From: Trichuris trichiura
Taxonomy: Eukaryota; Nematoda; Enoplea; Trichinellida; Trichuridae
DNA length: 64,000 nucleotides
Assembly (NCBI GenBank): GCA_037903355.1
Contig: JBAJFE010000060.1
Coordinates: 1,488,001 to 1,552,000 of the forward strand
Direction: 5' to 3'
A program made the translations under genes and the position numbers. The stretch's first letter is position 1. Each line of letters starts with the position of its first letter. A model generated the notes under the pieces. It did not search any database. It was not told the origin of the DNA and saw only the letters and a list, made by a program, of their open reading frames with translations. Positions 10,894-23,200 of this stretch are shown here, piece by piece.

Positions 10894-13352
10894 TAACAAA
10901 AAGATCTGCTGCCTATTTCAAAGGTAATAAATGTTCAACGGTGCATTGTAATAATTGCAACTTGATTTTCTGATGCTTTCACCGTGGTATAATAACGCTA
11001 CAAAATACTCACGCTAAAACAGACTGTGTACAGCCCACCCGAAGCACATTACTCATTTCTTTACAGCTATACGCGTCTACATAGCTCCGTTGACACTTTC
11101 CAGAACAAATTAATTCATTTCAATGATTCAGCGGTTAGCTGACTTGCTAGATTTCCATTTTCTTAAATTTCAAAGCGCTATCAGCTAAAATGAAGCGACG
11201 ACAAGAGTTGATTCAACATCGCCAAGCTAAAATGACCGCTTAAAGCCGTAAGCTTTCAGACAAGCATGTGAAACTTTAAATATCTGCCGCCCATTGCACG
11301 CACTGAGGAAATAATCTTCTATTACTAATTAGCCTTGCCGCAGTGTGTGATCGACTTGGAACGACAAGACAACGAAATGCAAATTATTAATATTAACCTG
11401 AACGAGGCCCATGTATATACGACCGCTATCGAGAGAGTAAGCATCCCGCCTTAAAGAACAAAAGCAAGCCTGAGCCCAAAGAAGGCAGCGAAACGACGCC
11501 TCGAAGTCATCTCAGCCTGAATCGAGTTAGCCCAGGTCAAAGTAGCTTTGCTTCGACCAGCTGCTCATTCCTAACAGCGCGAATGTTCACTCGAATTATG
11601 CGTATTATTTCTCCATCCATAAACTGCCCCTATCAATGTATATTTTTATCCTTTCCTCAGCTGAACTCGAATAGTCAACTGATTACTTTTAAATTTTGCC
11701 GCTTTTGTTAGCAAAACCACTCCCACGCTTAAGACTTAATATGTCATACTATATATGCAAAAGCGAAATGAGAAATAATCGATAATTTTCGTATTATTTT
11801 GAAGTTAAGCAACCTGTTGATATTCTTCTCAATGTCATCGGCCAACGGTGGGCAGCGTGTGCGAGTAATACAAACAATGGACAATATAGGTAATAATATA
11901 CTTAATACCTAAAAAGTACTGCAGAAGCAGGTGACTCACCTGGGCATTATACTGGTTCAAGGAATGGGCAACAAAGTACCTGCTGCGCGCTGAGAGAAGG
12001 AACGGGATCAGATAGAGTCGAAAAATAAGCGACGTTTTACCGCAAAGGGAAGGAAAACTCCGATTACTGACTGCACTAAACGAGCGCCAACGGAGGAATG
12101 AATGCAAATCAGGAAGGGGGGTTAACGCTCGCGTGCAGAGATAACGCGCTTATAACGGATAACGTAGGCTTACGCTTTCAATGTGTCATGTCTGAATGTA
12201 CAGGAAAGCTAGTCGGCAACAGAAGTAATGGTGATGAGCCTACATTCCTTTGAAGCTGGAATGGCTATACTACGCGCCGTTAGTAATGCGAGCTTAAGTC
12301 AAATTTTTAGACCTAACCAGAGAACAACAATGTACGTACGCTCATGTTGTTGTGAAGATCAAAAATCTGCTTGACGTTAGCAAGCACTAGTCGCCGGTAG
12401 ATATGAATAAGATATTAATAAATAACTCACCGTCTATAAATATAAAAAAATGGCAGTTGATTTATGGAAGCCTTTAAATTAAAACTCAGGTGGGCAGTTA
12501 TGCAAATAAAGCTGGCATAAATGTTTTTTTTTAATTTATGCGTACATAAAGTTAAGTGCACGCTAACGCTCATATTCAGATGTGCATACATGCTTTACAG
12601 AAATTTTCATATATTATTATACTAAATACTAGCAACAATAACAAAAAAAATGGCATTTTATAAGCCATTGACAACCACTGCCACCCAGTAACGTAGCGAT
12701 GACGAAACCAGGAAGAGAAACACTGCGTGCATAGAAATAGCCTTATTTCAATTATTCGTAATTGAAGTTAAATGCCTTCTCAACCATCCATAGAGTATGC
12801 CAAAGTTATTAATACGTCTCTAAGAACTGTTCAACGGAAAGAAAAATGGCTTCAACTTTATTCGTTGAACGCTAAAACGTTTATCATTGAGAATACACCC
12901 CTCTCACCACTCTTTCTATTTGATGTTGACAGCAGCCTGAAAAATCAGATATACTGCTCCAACAAATACTTATATTGTTGTTATAAGCCTAATTTGCGAT
13001 TGCTACTGCATTTGTACTAATCAGCTTGGCAAACCATTGACAAAACGTGCCTAGGCAAATATTGAAGCAAAAATAATTCAAAGTAATCAACTAAACTTGA
13101 TAAATCATAAGTAAAAAGATTCGCCGTAAAATTGAAAAGAAATTGTCCGGATAAAGGCTATTGTTATTGCATAATCGAAATTGCTTTCCAACAAAGCTTA
13201 TTTCTATCATTGAGCTCTACGGAGGCTACCTGCTTTCATTTAATTTCGAAACGCTTGGATTTTTAAAAATGATCATCTTGAAAATAAGGCGTATAGGGTC
13301 TTATTATGGTAGATTTTGGGTGCACCTTTTGCTGAAAATCCTTACCAGTAGA
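10894..13352. other. Intergenic, no supported gene
   Basis: About 2.5 kb of AT-rich sequence. The longest frames (11835-12107 minus, 12772-13020 plus) have no convincing splice sites or family resemblance. Confidence 0.35.
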
Positions 13353-13446
13353 TAATCAAAGCTTTCGGGACCTCCAGATCGCATATTCAGCGTAGTAAGC
13401 TTCACCGCGCTAAACAGGGGACTTGGAGGTGTCAAAGGCTTCGATT
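13353..13446. repeat. Short foldback with AAGCTTTCGG-type arms
   Basis: An imperfect inverted repeat of about 23 bp: AATCAAAGCTTTCGGGACCT at the left and the partial complement ending GGCTTCGATT at the right, around a loop of about 47 bp. The CAAAGCTTTC core recurs in foldbacks at 46352-46527, 36918-37205 and the centre of 62659-63090. Confidence 0.4.
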
Positions 13447-13901
13447 TTCTAATGCTTTAATTTTTTCGATAAAACAACCGCACCGTTATTTTCAACAGAA
13501 TAAGGCGAAACGTAATTTCAGTTTCGCATGCACCAGCTCAACGAAAGCCCATTATATCGCGTTAGTTAATTTGAACTTGCTTGCCGGCGTAACTGGCATT
13601 AAAATTACTTTTGAACCTTTGACAAACCCAGCTATCCCCCGACGACTTTTGCCGTCAACATGCGGCTTAGGGAAGAGCACATATCAGTATGCAAATAATA
13701 GCAATGATAAATTAAAGCGAAGTATTTCATTATATTCGTTCCAATAGTAAATATTAACAACTCCTCAATTCCCATACCGTAAGCATTGGGAGAGGAGTTT
13801 AATCTAAAGATAAGCAGGTTAGTATTTCTTTAAAACCGATAGCGGAAGTGATTAAACCACCTGTGAGTTGATTGAGCTTGCAAAAACGTTCATTTGGCTA
13901 A

Positions 13902-14591
13902 ATGGCTTTCGCGCGGGTGGTTGTTACTTTTCTTCTGCTGAGCGAAGTCGCTTGTATGTTGGTTCCGCTGGACCCGCCGGGTATTGCAAAAGACAACCCG
14001 CAGGACAAGTATCCAGATCCAATTATCCGTACAATACCTGGACTGAACGTCTCCCATTGCGCTGATGAGTACATGAAATGCCTTGACTCCCAATCTTTCA
14101 TTAATCCACGCCATATAGACCGCAGCAATGCCGAAAGCTTCTGTATACAAAAGTTGCACGTCGATGTCTGCATGGCTCCGCATCTAAAGCTACATGCAAT
14201 GAGCATGGAGTGCGGTATTCTGGCAAGAGGTCTCGTTGACAGCGATACAGTTCGCGATGATGAAGAAGGCATTAAGCTTTTGGCGCTTGCCTATCGGATT
14301 TACTACTATTTCTGCCACAGAAATCATGTCTACTACAAGCTTCACATGTCTCCTTGCTTCGAGGAGAAATACGTACACTGCATTGAGAAATTCAACGAAC
14401 AGTTGTGCCTTCAGGAATGCACCGCCCATATGGGTGGTCCACATGGAAATCGGCCTTGGTCGTCCAATGCGCCTTTTCCTTCCGTTCCCGTTGCGCCTGT
14501 AAAACATAACATTCTATCATTTGCTATAAAAATAATAGTTTGCTGGGTTGTCCGATCTGTATTTTTAACCAATCTGCTCAGAGAAGAATAA
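13902..14591 (+). CDS. Secreted Cys-rich protein, DUF19-like, possible C-terminal anchor
   Basis: A single uninterrupted frame of 229 residues. The N-terminus (MAFARVVVTFLLLSEVACML) is a good signal peptide. The mature region has paired cysteines (HCADEYMKC, FCIQKLHVDVC, MECG, YFCHR, PCFEEKYVHC, LCLQEC) with spacing reminiscent of nematode T20D4.11-like/DUF19 extracellular domains; that match is by eye and uncertain. NVSHC contains an N-glycosylation sequon. A Pro-rich spacer precedes a hydrophobic C-terminal stretch of about 22 residues and then LREE, so it may be tail-anchored or GPI-processed. The lack of introns contrasts with its neighbours and could mean a young or retro-derived gene. 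The stop codon lies inside an AATAAA. Confidence 0.72.
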   Translation: MAFARVVVTFLLLSEVACMLVPLDPPGIAKDNPQDKYPDPIIRTIPGLNVSHCADEYMKCLDSQSFINPRHIDRSNAESFCIQKLHVDVCMAPHLKLHAMSMECGILARGLVDSDTVRDDEEGIKLLALAYRIYYYFCHRNHVYYKLHMSPCFEEKYVHCIEKFNEQLCLQECTAHMGGPHGNRPWSSNAPFPSVPVAPVKHNILSFAIKIIVCWVVRSVFLTNLLREE

Positions 14592-14592
14592 A
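14587..14592 (+). promoter_or_regulatory. AATAAA overlapping the stop codon
   Basis: The hexamer AATAAA contains the TAA stop (14589-14591) of the Cys-rich gene, which would give a very short 3' UTR if it is used. Confidence 0.35.
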
Positions 14593-14648
14593 AGTTTACT
14601 AACCATTCTCACGCGTGTTTTTATCAATGCGCGCTATTGTAGATCAAC

Positions 14649-14996
14649 AAATGCAGGTTCTTTTCCGAAAAAATGCCGCTCACACTGTCCTCCCGCATTG
14701 CCAAGCGTGAGGACCATTCAATCCCTTTTTATCTAAACTTAAGTTGAGATATAATTTTTAATTTTACAGTTAGACATTGGGAGAAGATAGAACAGGTTGA
14801 CCGTTAAACCGGAGGCGGGCTGCTGTAGGGTTTCGTTGCCGACCATCCCGTCTTGTTTTTCAACTAAGCCTAAAACAAAATATAAATCTTAGGCTTACGT
14901 TTAAGTCCCGACAGGGGCGGAGCCACATGACTCTCGCCCATGCCAGCGTGGAGAGAGCCGACGCCGGGAATTTTTCCAGGAAGTAACCTGCATTTT
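14649..14996. mobile_element. MITE of the TTAGGC-hairpin family (family 1)
   Basis: Inner terminal repeats AAATGCAGGTTC (left) and AACCTGCATTT (right) match the other family-1 copies. The interior contains AACTAAGCCTAA and its near-complement CTTAGGCTTA. The outer part of the inverted repeat is degraded here, so the exact ends are uncertain. Confidence 0.5.
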
Positions 14997-16207
14997 AAGG
15001 GTTACGGTATGGCGTTTTCGAGGCTTTAGAAAACATGGATTGATCACTTTATTAGGAGTAAAACATTGTTCTTCCGAGCGACCAACTTGTTGATCATCAG
15101 AACCATCTTTATAGCAATATACTCATTGCATAATAAATTTTACAATATACAACCAATGGTTCCATAAGATGGAATTGGAACCAAAAAATTTCGTACAAAA
15201 ACGGCCATTCGTCGACTTAAAGTGGGCCTTTTGTAAATGAAGGGTTCTGACACTGCTAAGTGCGGCTTGTTTTCAACGTTATCAAACTATTCGGAACAGT
15301 TAACATACGGCATATTTCTTTGCTATTTAATACAAAAATAAGCGTTTTATTAAAATGATATCATATGCGGAACTTTCGGAACAAAGATAGGCCCCGTCGT
15401 CAGCCTGCTACGTAATGACGTGTTATTTCACGGAAAAGTCAAGTGATTCAGATCAGAACCGCTGCCGGAAGGTGAACTTAGCGCACGAAAGAATATTCCG
15501 GCTTTTGAAGGCGTTATTGGGCGCAAGCGTACGAAATTGCATTGGCGTTGCATGTTCGGGGTTGTTTTGGCTATCAGTGCCATAATCTGCTAGCGAAAAT
15601 GCCTTTACTCCTTTAAAAGGCTTTTAACGTTTTAGAACCAAAAAATGTCGATCGTAAGGAGCCAAATTTGGTGATAAGAGTTATCAACGCCCTGTGCAGT
15701 TATCTTATCGGGCAAAGATGAGTTTCGTTGCGATTTTAAACCATCCAACTGCAAAGACCGCGCACGTGCTCTGATAGAGACGCTATCGCCATCTTGTCTT
15801 CCGAAAACAAGTTGTTTTCAACGGTCTAATCAAAATCGTTGCATACCGACGTTGTTAGTCGCGCTGCGCTGTTTCTAGTTTAGGTTGGTTATGCGAAATC
15901 CAATTTATTTCTACCGTAAGCACAAACTTGAATTTGAAGTATGCACAGGAAGTTTCCGACATTTGGATAAGCCTTTGCTAAGAAGCGGTTGAAATTGTTA
16001 CGCTTTATGGTGCGATGCTGCCTGTCAGAACTGGAAATCAATTTCGGAATCAAATTTGGTCTTGCAGACGCAAACTGCCTAAGTAGGACATAAATTGCAC
16101 TTCTTTCTTCCTCGAAGACTTGATATTTGCAGGTGAATCAATTGACGAATTGATATAATTTTCGTTATCAGTTAGGTGGCTTTAGTTCGTGTGATATTTG
16201 CCTAATC
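14997..16207. other. Upstream region of pantothenate kinase, no other gene
   Basis: About 1.2 kb with no supported frame. It should hold the promoter of the kinase gene, but no core element could be identified by eye. Confidence 0.35.
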
Positions 16208-18871
16208 ATGGTTTCCTGTGATAAATGCTCAACAAGTGATGAACACCACATATGCCCCGCCTTAAGATTGACAGGCGACGATAAAAGAACTGTGGATACG
16301 TTACGTAAGTTGAAATTGGGTGCTGCACCCATCCGAAGCAGCTTAAGGTTGCAGCTATGCCTTGGTTTGGAATTGACATTGGCGGAACGTTAGTGAAAGT
16401 GGTCTATTTCGATCCAACTGACGAAAATACCGACCACGAGTACGACAATGCAACGGTGCGCAAGATCAGGCATCTTTTGCTCAGCAATACTGCCTATGGA
16501 AAGACCGGTGTGCGCGACGTTCAGTTGCAGTTGGAAAATCAACCGATTAACGTTTGCCGCGACGATTTCCTTACGCAATCCTTTTTGCTCGGCTGCTTTT
16601 AGGGAAGAATCGGAACCATTCATTTCATTCGCTTCCCAACAACCGCCATGCCAGCGTTTATTAACCTTGCTCGTCTCAAAGGCTTGGCAAGAAGTAGCAG
16701 CACCGTATGCGCCACAGGCGGAGGCGCCTACTTGTACGGCAAGGCATGTCAGGTGCGTCACGAAAAAAAACTAGTTAATAGGAACAGTACTGCCTATTTG
16801 TTTGCGCACTTCCGATTATTTATAGGCCGCATTAACTTGTTGATTTCTCGCATAGAAAGAATTTCCTTAGTTGTACCTGCAAATCATCCTTTTGTAGATA
16901 GAAAATAATTTTCACCACACTCTGCTCAGCTGGTTTCATGCGCGTTAGTTTTTGTTGCGAAGTAAATGGACAAACATAGATAATATTTATTAGCGTACGG
17001 CCTGTTTTTTAAAATCTCATCTGGAGAAAAATGAACTATGGCTGAATGATGGTTGTAAGGTCTTCTACGGCTTTTCCCGTTTTTCGTTGTGCTGTTATCT
17101 GTAATTAAACTAAAACAACTGCTCTACCAACAGATGGATGAGCCGTTATTAAGAAAAATTGTACAGATATCAATACACTCAACTTTTTAATAACGGCTCA
17201 TCCATCCGTTGATAGAGCAGTTGTTTTAGTTTAATTACAGATAACAGCACAACGAAAAAACGGGAAAAGCCGTAGAAGACCTTACATCCATGAAAATACA
17301 GCCCTTTACAAAACACCTTACAACCATGAAAATACAGCCCGTTTTCAAGAACTATGGCTGGATAAGCGCTTATTCTCTTTGTCAAGCGGTGTATTCGCTA
17401 AGGCGACTCAAGTAGCTGTTCAAATTCAAAAAAGTTTTGCTGCTTACTGTAGCACTGTTGGCTATCTGAAAATCAGGTTCCTTGTAACGGGCATCATTCG
17501 TATTTCCGCTGTTAGTTGCTAGCAAACAGATAAGACAGCAGCGCGTTGGTGCTATCAAAAAGCAGATGTTTTTATTGTAAATGTTTAATAAAAATAGCTG
17601 GATTTATAGCCCTTTGAAAGAATGTTTCTTCTTCTTAACGAGGGAGTCCTGACATTTCAGGCCACGATTTCATTGGCGTGCGCCGGTAATTAGTTGTTCG
17701 TTCAAAAATCAATCTTTGATTTATGGCGCCTTTTTTTATATTTACTTACCAAATAGTATAACAGTAAAAACGCAGTGACGAAACTAATTTTTTGTATGAT
17801 GTTACATTTTGAGTCTGCGAGCGCCACTGCCCTTTATAATACCGTTCCTCTCAATAGTGGTTTTTTTCTTTTTCCGACATTGTCACTTTCAGGAGCTGAG
17901 CCTCAAGTTTAATAAACTGGACGAACTGCATGCATTGGTGGCTGGCATTCAATTTATCTTGCAGCACAATCCGGAAGAGTGCTACTACTTTGCAAACCCT
18001 TTGGGAGCTGAATGGAAGCAGGTTACGTTGAAGGAACAACTGCAACCTCCGTATATTGTTGTGAATATTGGTTCGGGCGTTTCAATATTGGCCGTGGACG
18101 ACAAGCAGACGTTCAGGCGTGTATCCGGGACAAGGCAAATTTCCACGTTACTCTTAATGCGCACATGTTCACATATATTTTGTGTAGCCTCGGCGGGGGC
18201 ACCTTCCAAGGACTTTGTTGTCTGCTAGCCGGTACGGAGTCATTTGAAGAAGCATTGCAGTCTGCCGCCAGAGGCGATAACCTCAAAGTAGACAAACTCG
18301 TACGCGACATATACGGAGGCGATTATAAAGCTTTCAACTTGTCCGGAACTACGGTGGCTGCTAGGTGAGCTTTGATCACAGAATTGACTTAAATGGTGAT
18401 CTCTTGTCGTTCATAAGCTTTGGAAATATGATTCACGCCGACAAAAGAGCGCTGGTGACATCCGACGATTTGACCAGTTCCGTTTTGGTTACAGTAACCC
18501 ATAATATCGCCAGTTTGGCGCTGCTCTGCGCCAGAGTTGAGGTCCGTATGTTTGGACCTTCATTCCAGTTTTCAATACAGAATGCAGTATGGGGATGGGT
18601 TATTATTTTAAATGTTGATATTTTGCAGAAAATGAAGAAGCTAATATTCGTTGGCAACTTTTTACGTATCAATACAATTTCGATGCGACACATAGCCGAA
18701 GCTTTGAATTATTGGTCCAACGGCACATGCAACGCTTTGTTCATGAAGCACGAGGTCGGCGGCGCGTTGGATTGAACGAATGCTTATACTACGAACTTTT
18801 AGGGCTATTTTGGCGCGGTGGGATGTTTAATCAACATGATGACATTAGAAGAAGCTGGCAAGGAACCGTAG
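16208..18871 (+). CDS. Pantothenate kinase
   Basis: ATP-dependent phosphorylation of pantothenate, the first and rate-controlling step of CoA synthesis. Eight exons: 16208-16304, 16355-16551, 16603-16752, 17893-18134, 18188-18364, 18418-18541, 18629-18754 and 18803-18871; 393 residues, close to animal PANK cores. Family landmarks in order: [13 protein letters not shown] phosphate-binding start, [30 protein letters not shown] (holding the Glu used as catalytic base in human PANK3), [34 protein letters not shown] and EGYFGAVG. The N-terminal extension before PWFG is short and shows no obvious mitochondrial presequence. The intron after exon 4 (18135-18187) starts with GC instead of GT. Intron 3 is 1,140 bp and holds a foldback element. 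The start is the first ATG of exon 1; initiation at the internal ATG (16357) is possible. Confidence 0.93.
17048..17352. mobile_element. Foldback element (family 2) in the PANK intron
   Basis: Two arms starting GGTTGTAAGGTCTTCTACGG (left) and ending in its complement (right), with GAGCCGTTATTAA near the centre, form a long inverted repeat. The same arms are found at 62659-63090 and a single arm at 35478-35564. The right side carries an extra partial duplication (CAACCATGAAAATACAGCCC). It lies entirely inside intron 3 and is transcribed with the gene. Confidence 0.75.
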
Positions 18872-20214
18872 CGACATAGGGCTCGTTCGTTGGCTCTCTT
18901 CTTGCTTGTTCATCAATGGGCATTCCGTCTTGGCCACATAATTGAATAGCCACATAAGTTTATGCAGACTTTTGGTGCTCCTCTCCAAATTTAACTTCTT
19001 TCACATTTCAATCGAATTTTTTTTGCTTCAAAGGGAGTATAGATATTTGTGTACAATACTTGCTGTTGAACCGTAATTTCCGCTAGGGAATTCGCTAGGT
19101 TCTAAAATGTCAACTGCGTGACGGTATATGAATTTTTGCCGGCTTGCATTTTCCATTCTTCTCTTCAGGTGAATGTCCGTCTTGAGCAGCAATTGAAGCT
19201 GTTGCGTAAAATATACGTTCAAGTGCCATGATTCGAAAGACACTTTCCCTTTTCTGCATGTCATAGTAAAGGTTGTTCATTTTTATGCAATAGAAAAAAT
19301 TTGACTAAGTAAACTCATTGTTATCTTTACTCAATTGCTTTATGCATGTGGGATCTCGTCTCATTTTAGTCAATTCTGGGCTACTACAAGGCTACAGTAG
19401 CCCATAATAGAAGGTTTATCTGTTGGCTGCTTTCCAAGGCATACTTTCTGTAGTACATTCCCTAAAGGGCATCTGCATGCCAAAAGGGGTACAGCGCGTT
19501 CTATGTATGGCAGCGTTAACGAAAACTGTTAGGACAAAAATGGTTTTCGTCACCTTTTGAATCTCAGATCATCTTGTTATTATTCTCTTATGTTCTTATC
19601 GCTGTGGGTGGGGTCGACCCTGACACTAGCGCGTGCAAATAAAAGCTAACCAGTTACGAAGAGTTACATGTTCAAAATACATTGGCATACGCAAGATAAG
19701 GCGCGAAACACAAGTAAGGATTGAAAAAGATAATTACTTACCTGTTGCGTCTTTCTTTTCGTACTATGGAAGTTCAAAGGGAGGAGTAGCTGAAAATGAC
19801 AAGTTGCTCGATAGGCCTGTTGGCGGGATGAGCTAACAAACGCTTATTTGATTGTGTTTTGCCCAAAAGAATTCATATCTGCTAAGAATGAACTTGTTAG
19901 TACAACAGCAAAACATTCATTTCTTTTCAATGCGAAACTTCCATTGACAACGGAGAGAATAAAGTCGCCATGTTTGGGAAACCGGAAACTTCGATATATA
20001 TAATGCATACAGAACGGAAAGATCGCATCAAAACGAGCGTAAAACGTATTAGTGGAAATAAAGTTCATGATACGGTAGGTACCGGTAGAACTTCATTTCC
20101 AGGCGACATTATTATTTTACGGACTGGAGATGAAGCACGTACGTAATGCGAAAGAGAAGAAATATATACCGGATAAAGATAATAAAAAGCAAGCGAAGCG
20201 TACACATTTTCTAT
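18872..20214. other. Spacer between convergent PANK and EDC4
   Basis: About 1.3 kb between two 3' ends. A 78-codon minus frame (19028-19264) has ordinary composition but no splice or family support. Nothing else seen. Confidence 0.35.
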
Positions 20215-23200
20215 TTAGGGCGACTTTTTGTTGGCAATTGCCTTGGCAACCAGATTGATGATACGGATTTCGCCGGCAAAGCTGCAATTTGGATTCTGGT
20301 CGGAATACTGCTTCAACATGTCCATAACGTAGATAGCCTCAAGAATTGCCAATTCCAAGTTGACATCCGTTGCGGATTCGTCCAATGCCGCCAACGCGGC
20401 TAACATGTACCTTAAATGGAGATGTTGCGTGCACGCGCACATTTTGGGCGCTTTGCAAAAAACTTACTTAAGCTTAAGCTGGATTTCATCTTCGGATAGC
20501 GACGAGGCAAGCATATGGACCAGTTGTAAAGATTGGCTTACGCTTAGCAAAGTATGATTCGAATCGAACACTTTTCCAACTTCGACCAATGAACAAACGT
20601 AAGTAACCAGCAAAGAATCGCCCGAATTGATCGCCTGCAAATAAAACTTTTACAAGTACAAATACGTACAGAGTATGGCAAATGAAGTAACCTGAGCAAA
20701 CGCTTCAATGTACATTTCATTTTCAACCATTTTTGCAAGCATTTCTCGCAATAGGCGAGGATCGCTACGCGGCGTCTCAATGGGTCTACCGCTAAGGGCG
20801 GCGTGCCGTATTACTTCCAACAAGCCAGCTTTGTTTTCTTCCATGCAATTGGCGATTTGCTCTTTGACCACTTTGGCCAAAGCTGCACTGATCGATGCCT
20901 TTACGGATTCCAGTTCGCCCACCTCTCTTGACTTTAAACTATCCTTAAGGGCGTTGACCAAAGACAACAACTGCTTCTGAAGAACAGTTTTGATCTCCTG
21001 TCCCATACTGGCAAAACTGTCGTTAAAGATTTCCAACATACGACGATTGTTCGCATCGGATGCGCTGTCTTGGGCTATGGTGAGTTGATCAAAATCTGTA
21101 CAAGTTGCAAGAGATGAACGACAATGGCCCAGTCCGCAACGAAGATACTTACATTCCTGCGTCCCTTCCAGGAAAACGGCATTGACATTATCGAACAGTT
21201 TCTGTACGCTCTTGTCGAATGCGGGTACCAGTATGGACATAAACGTGTTTCGAAAGCACGTGTTCATATCCTCAATTAGCGTCCCGCTTATTTTGCTGCT
21301 AATATTGTCGGCCAATCGCTTTTCGCAAACTGCGCCGAAACCTTCCTGCATTTCCCCTTTGAAACACTGGAACGTCTTTTGCAAATTTCGATCGATCTGC
21401 TGGCGGTTATTCATCAGCATTTTCGACATAGCTATTGGAGGGAAAAGAATTAAACGCGTCTTGACAATACAATGCGCATACGAGCTTGAGTATATTATTT
21501 AGTATTTACGATAGCCTATTATCAAGCGAGCAGTTTGAAAATGGCGAACTGTTACCTTGAAATAAACCGCCTTGAACTTCCCTCTTCACAGTTCTGACAA
21601 GTCCATTTTCGGATGTTGCCATAGCATTCATTACCGCGCTGGCTACGGCCTTGGCTGCAAGCTGATCCTTGCCGTTTAATACGTTGCTTTGCTTTTCGTT
21701 CGCTGCTTTCACTGGAACAAAAGAAGGAACAATCATTGCAACAAAGTAGCAAGCGTACATATCCCCTTTAGGTCGTCTAAACATTTTGTAGCTTTCATCT
21801 CTTTTTCCTCTATACGCTGCAAGCGCTCCATCACCTCGGACAGCATTTTTCCCTGTTCGAGAATAACCGCTTTCAGGGAATCCAACTCTTTACTTTCCTA
21901 AACAATGAACAAAGAGGCACGTGCTTGCCAAAAGAAAAGATAATAAAAGTTAAGGCATACCTGATCAGGCGACGCATCTTTACTTTCAGCGGCAAGTGGA
22001 AGTACATGAAGCTCGCGTTCAACGGTTGCGCTTGAGAAGAGATCGAAGTCACACGACGTGGGATAAGTCCCGGTCACGTGAGAAACTTCGGCTGCCGGTG
22101 TGCTTGATTTACATTCCTTTAAATGCGAATATTGAGCTTACGTAACAATAATTACTGTACAATGCGAGCTGTGACCAAGTCGTTACCAAAACGATTACGT
22201 ACCAGATTCGCTACCCCTATATGGACTTATTTGATAAAGGTAGAACAAATAAAACTATGCCAGGTCCTATTATTTTCCTGTGAGAACAGTTGGAAGTCAA
22301 AAAAAACTCACATTTTAAAATGGCCTTTTGCCTATTTAGCTAACATGCCAAACACGTGGCGGTCCGAATCCCGAATCGGTCGAAAATACGCTGTAAAGTG
22401 TGGCCTTGCTTTTTTAGACCAGTATAATAACGCTTCTACACAAGTAGATTCCATATCTAGAAGATGCCAAAGCGTATCTGCCACAAGGCCAAACTTTACA
22501 GCGTATTCTTGACCTATTCGGGATTCGGATTTATCGTAATTAAGACTTTTGCAAGTTTCTCCTTGACTCGCGCCCTGCAACAAACAATTTATGGGCAATG
22601 TGCGAAAATCTTTAAGCAATATGAAGCACTCGTTATTTCACGTACTTCCATGAAATTCTGTACAACACCAGAGGACAAATGGGCAAAGTATTAAGTCAAG
22701 TCTTTTCACGTATGCCTTATATCCCTACAGTAGCGACACCTATGGGGAAAAGTGGATCGCTTCCCGCGAATTTCGATTCTATCTTAACCTAGACTTAGGC
22801 TTAGGCAGAACAGGATAGCCGACAAGGATTGGAGAAAAATTTGGCGCTTTGATCGTTAGACCTTGCCGGATATTGTGCTCCGCCTTAGAACAGCTTCGGG
22901 CAAATATGGTTCAATACAGTTCGTAAATACCTCGCTGGTCGCTTCTGGAAAGTTGTCGTTCAATGACTCCATGAATAGTCTTTTTAGTTCCATCGGTATT
23001 TGGTTTACTTCTTCGACCCCAAGGCTTGCGTCCAAATCCGGTGACGCCGGTAGAAAAAGCTCTTTTTCGCTATCGCCCTCAGGTTTGTCGGACACCTGTT
23101 GATCCACCGTAGTTTCTTCACTCCTATTCACACAAAGACGTAGTAGTCGTTCGTCATTTAAAACACTGATCGTGCTGCTAACTTTTCCTCCGAAGGAGCA

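Noticed and set aside
12772..13020. 82-codon plus frame
   Set aside because: Low-complexity AT-rich translation without splice signals, signal peptide or any domain.
13902..14272. Long minus-strand frames (to 124 codons) opposite the Cys-rich gene
   Set aside because: Shadows of the sense gene; the sense strand has the signal peptide and ordered cysteines.
19028..19264. 78-codon minus frame between PANK and EDC4
   Set aside because: Protein-like composition but no splice partners, no family and no polyadenylation context that would separate it from chance.
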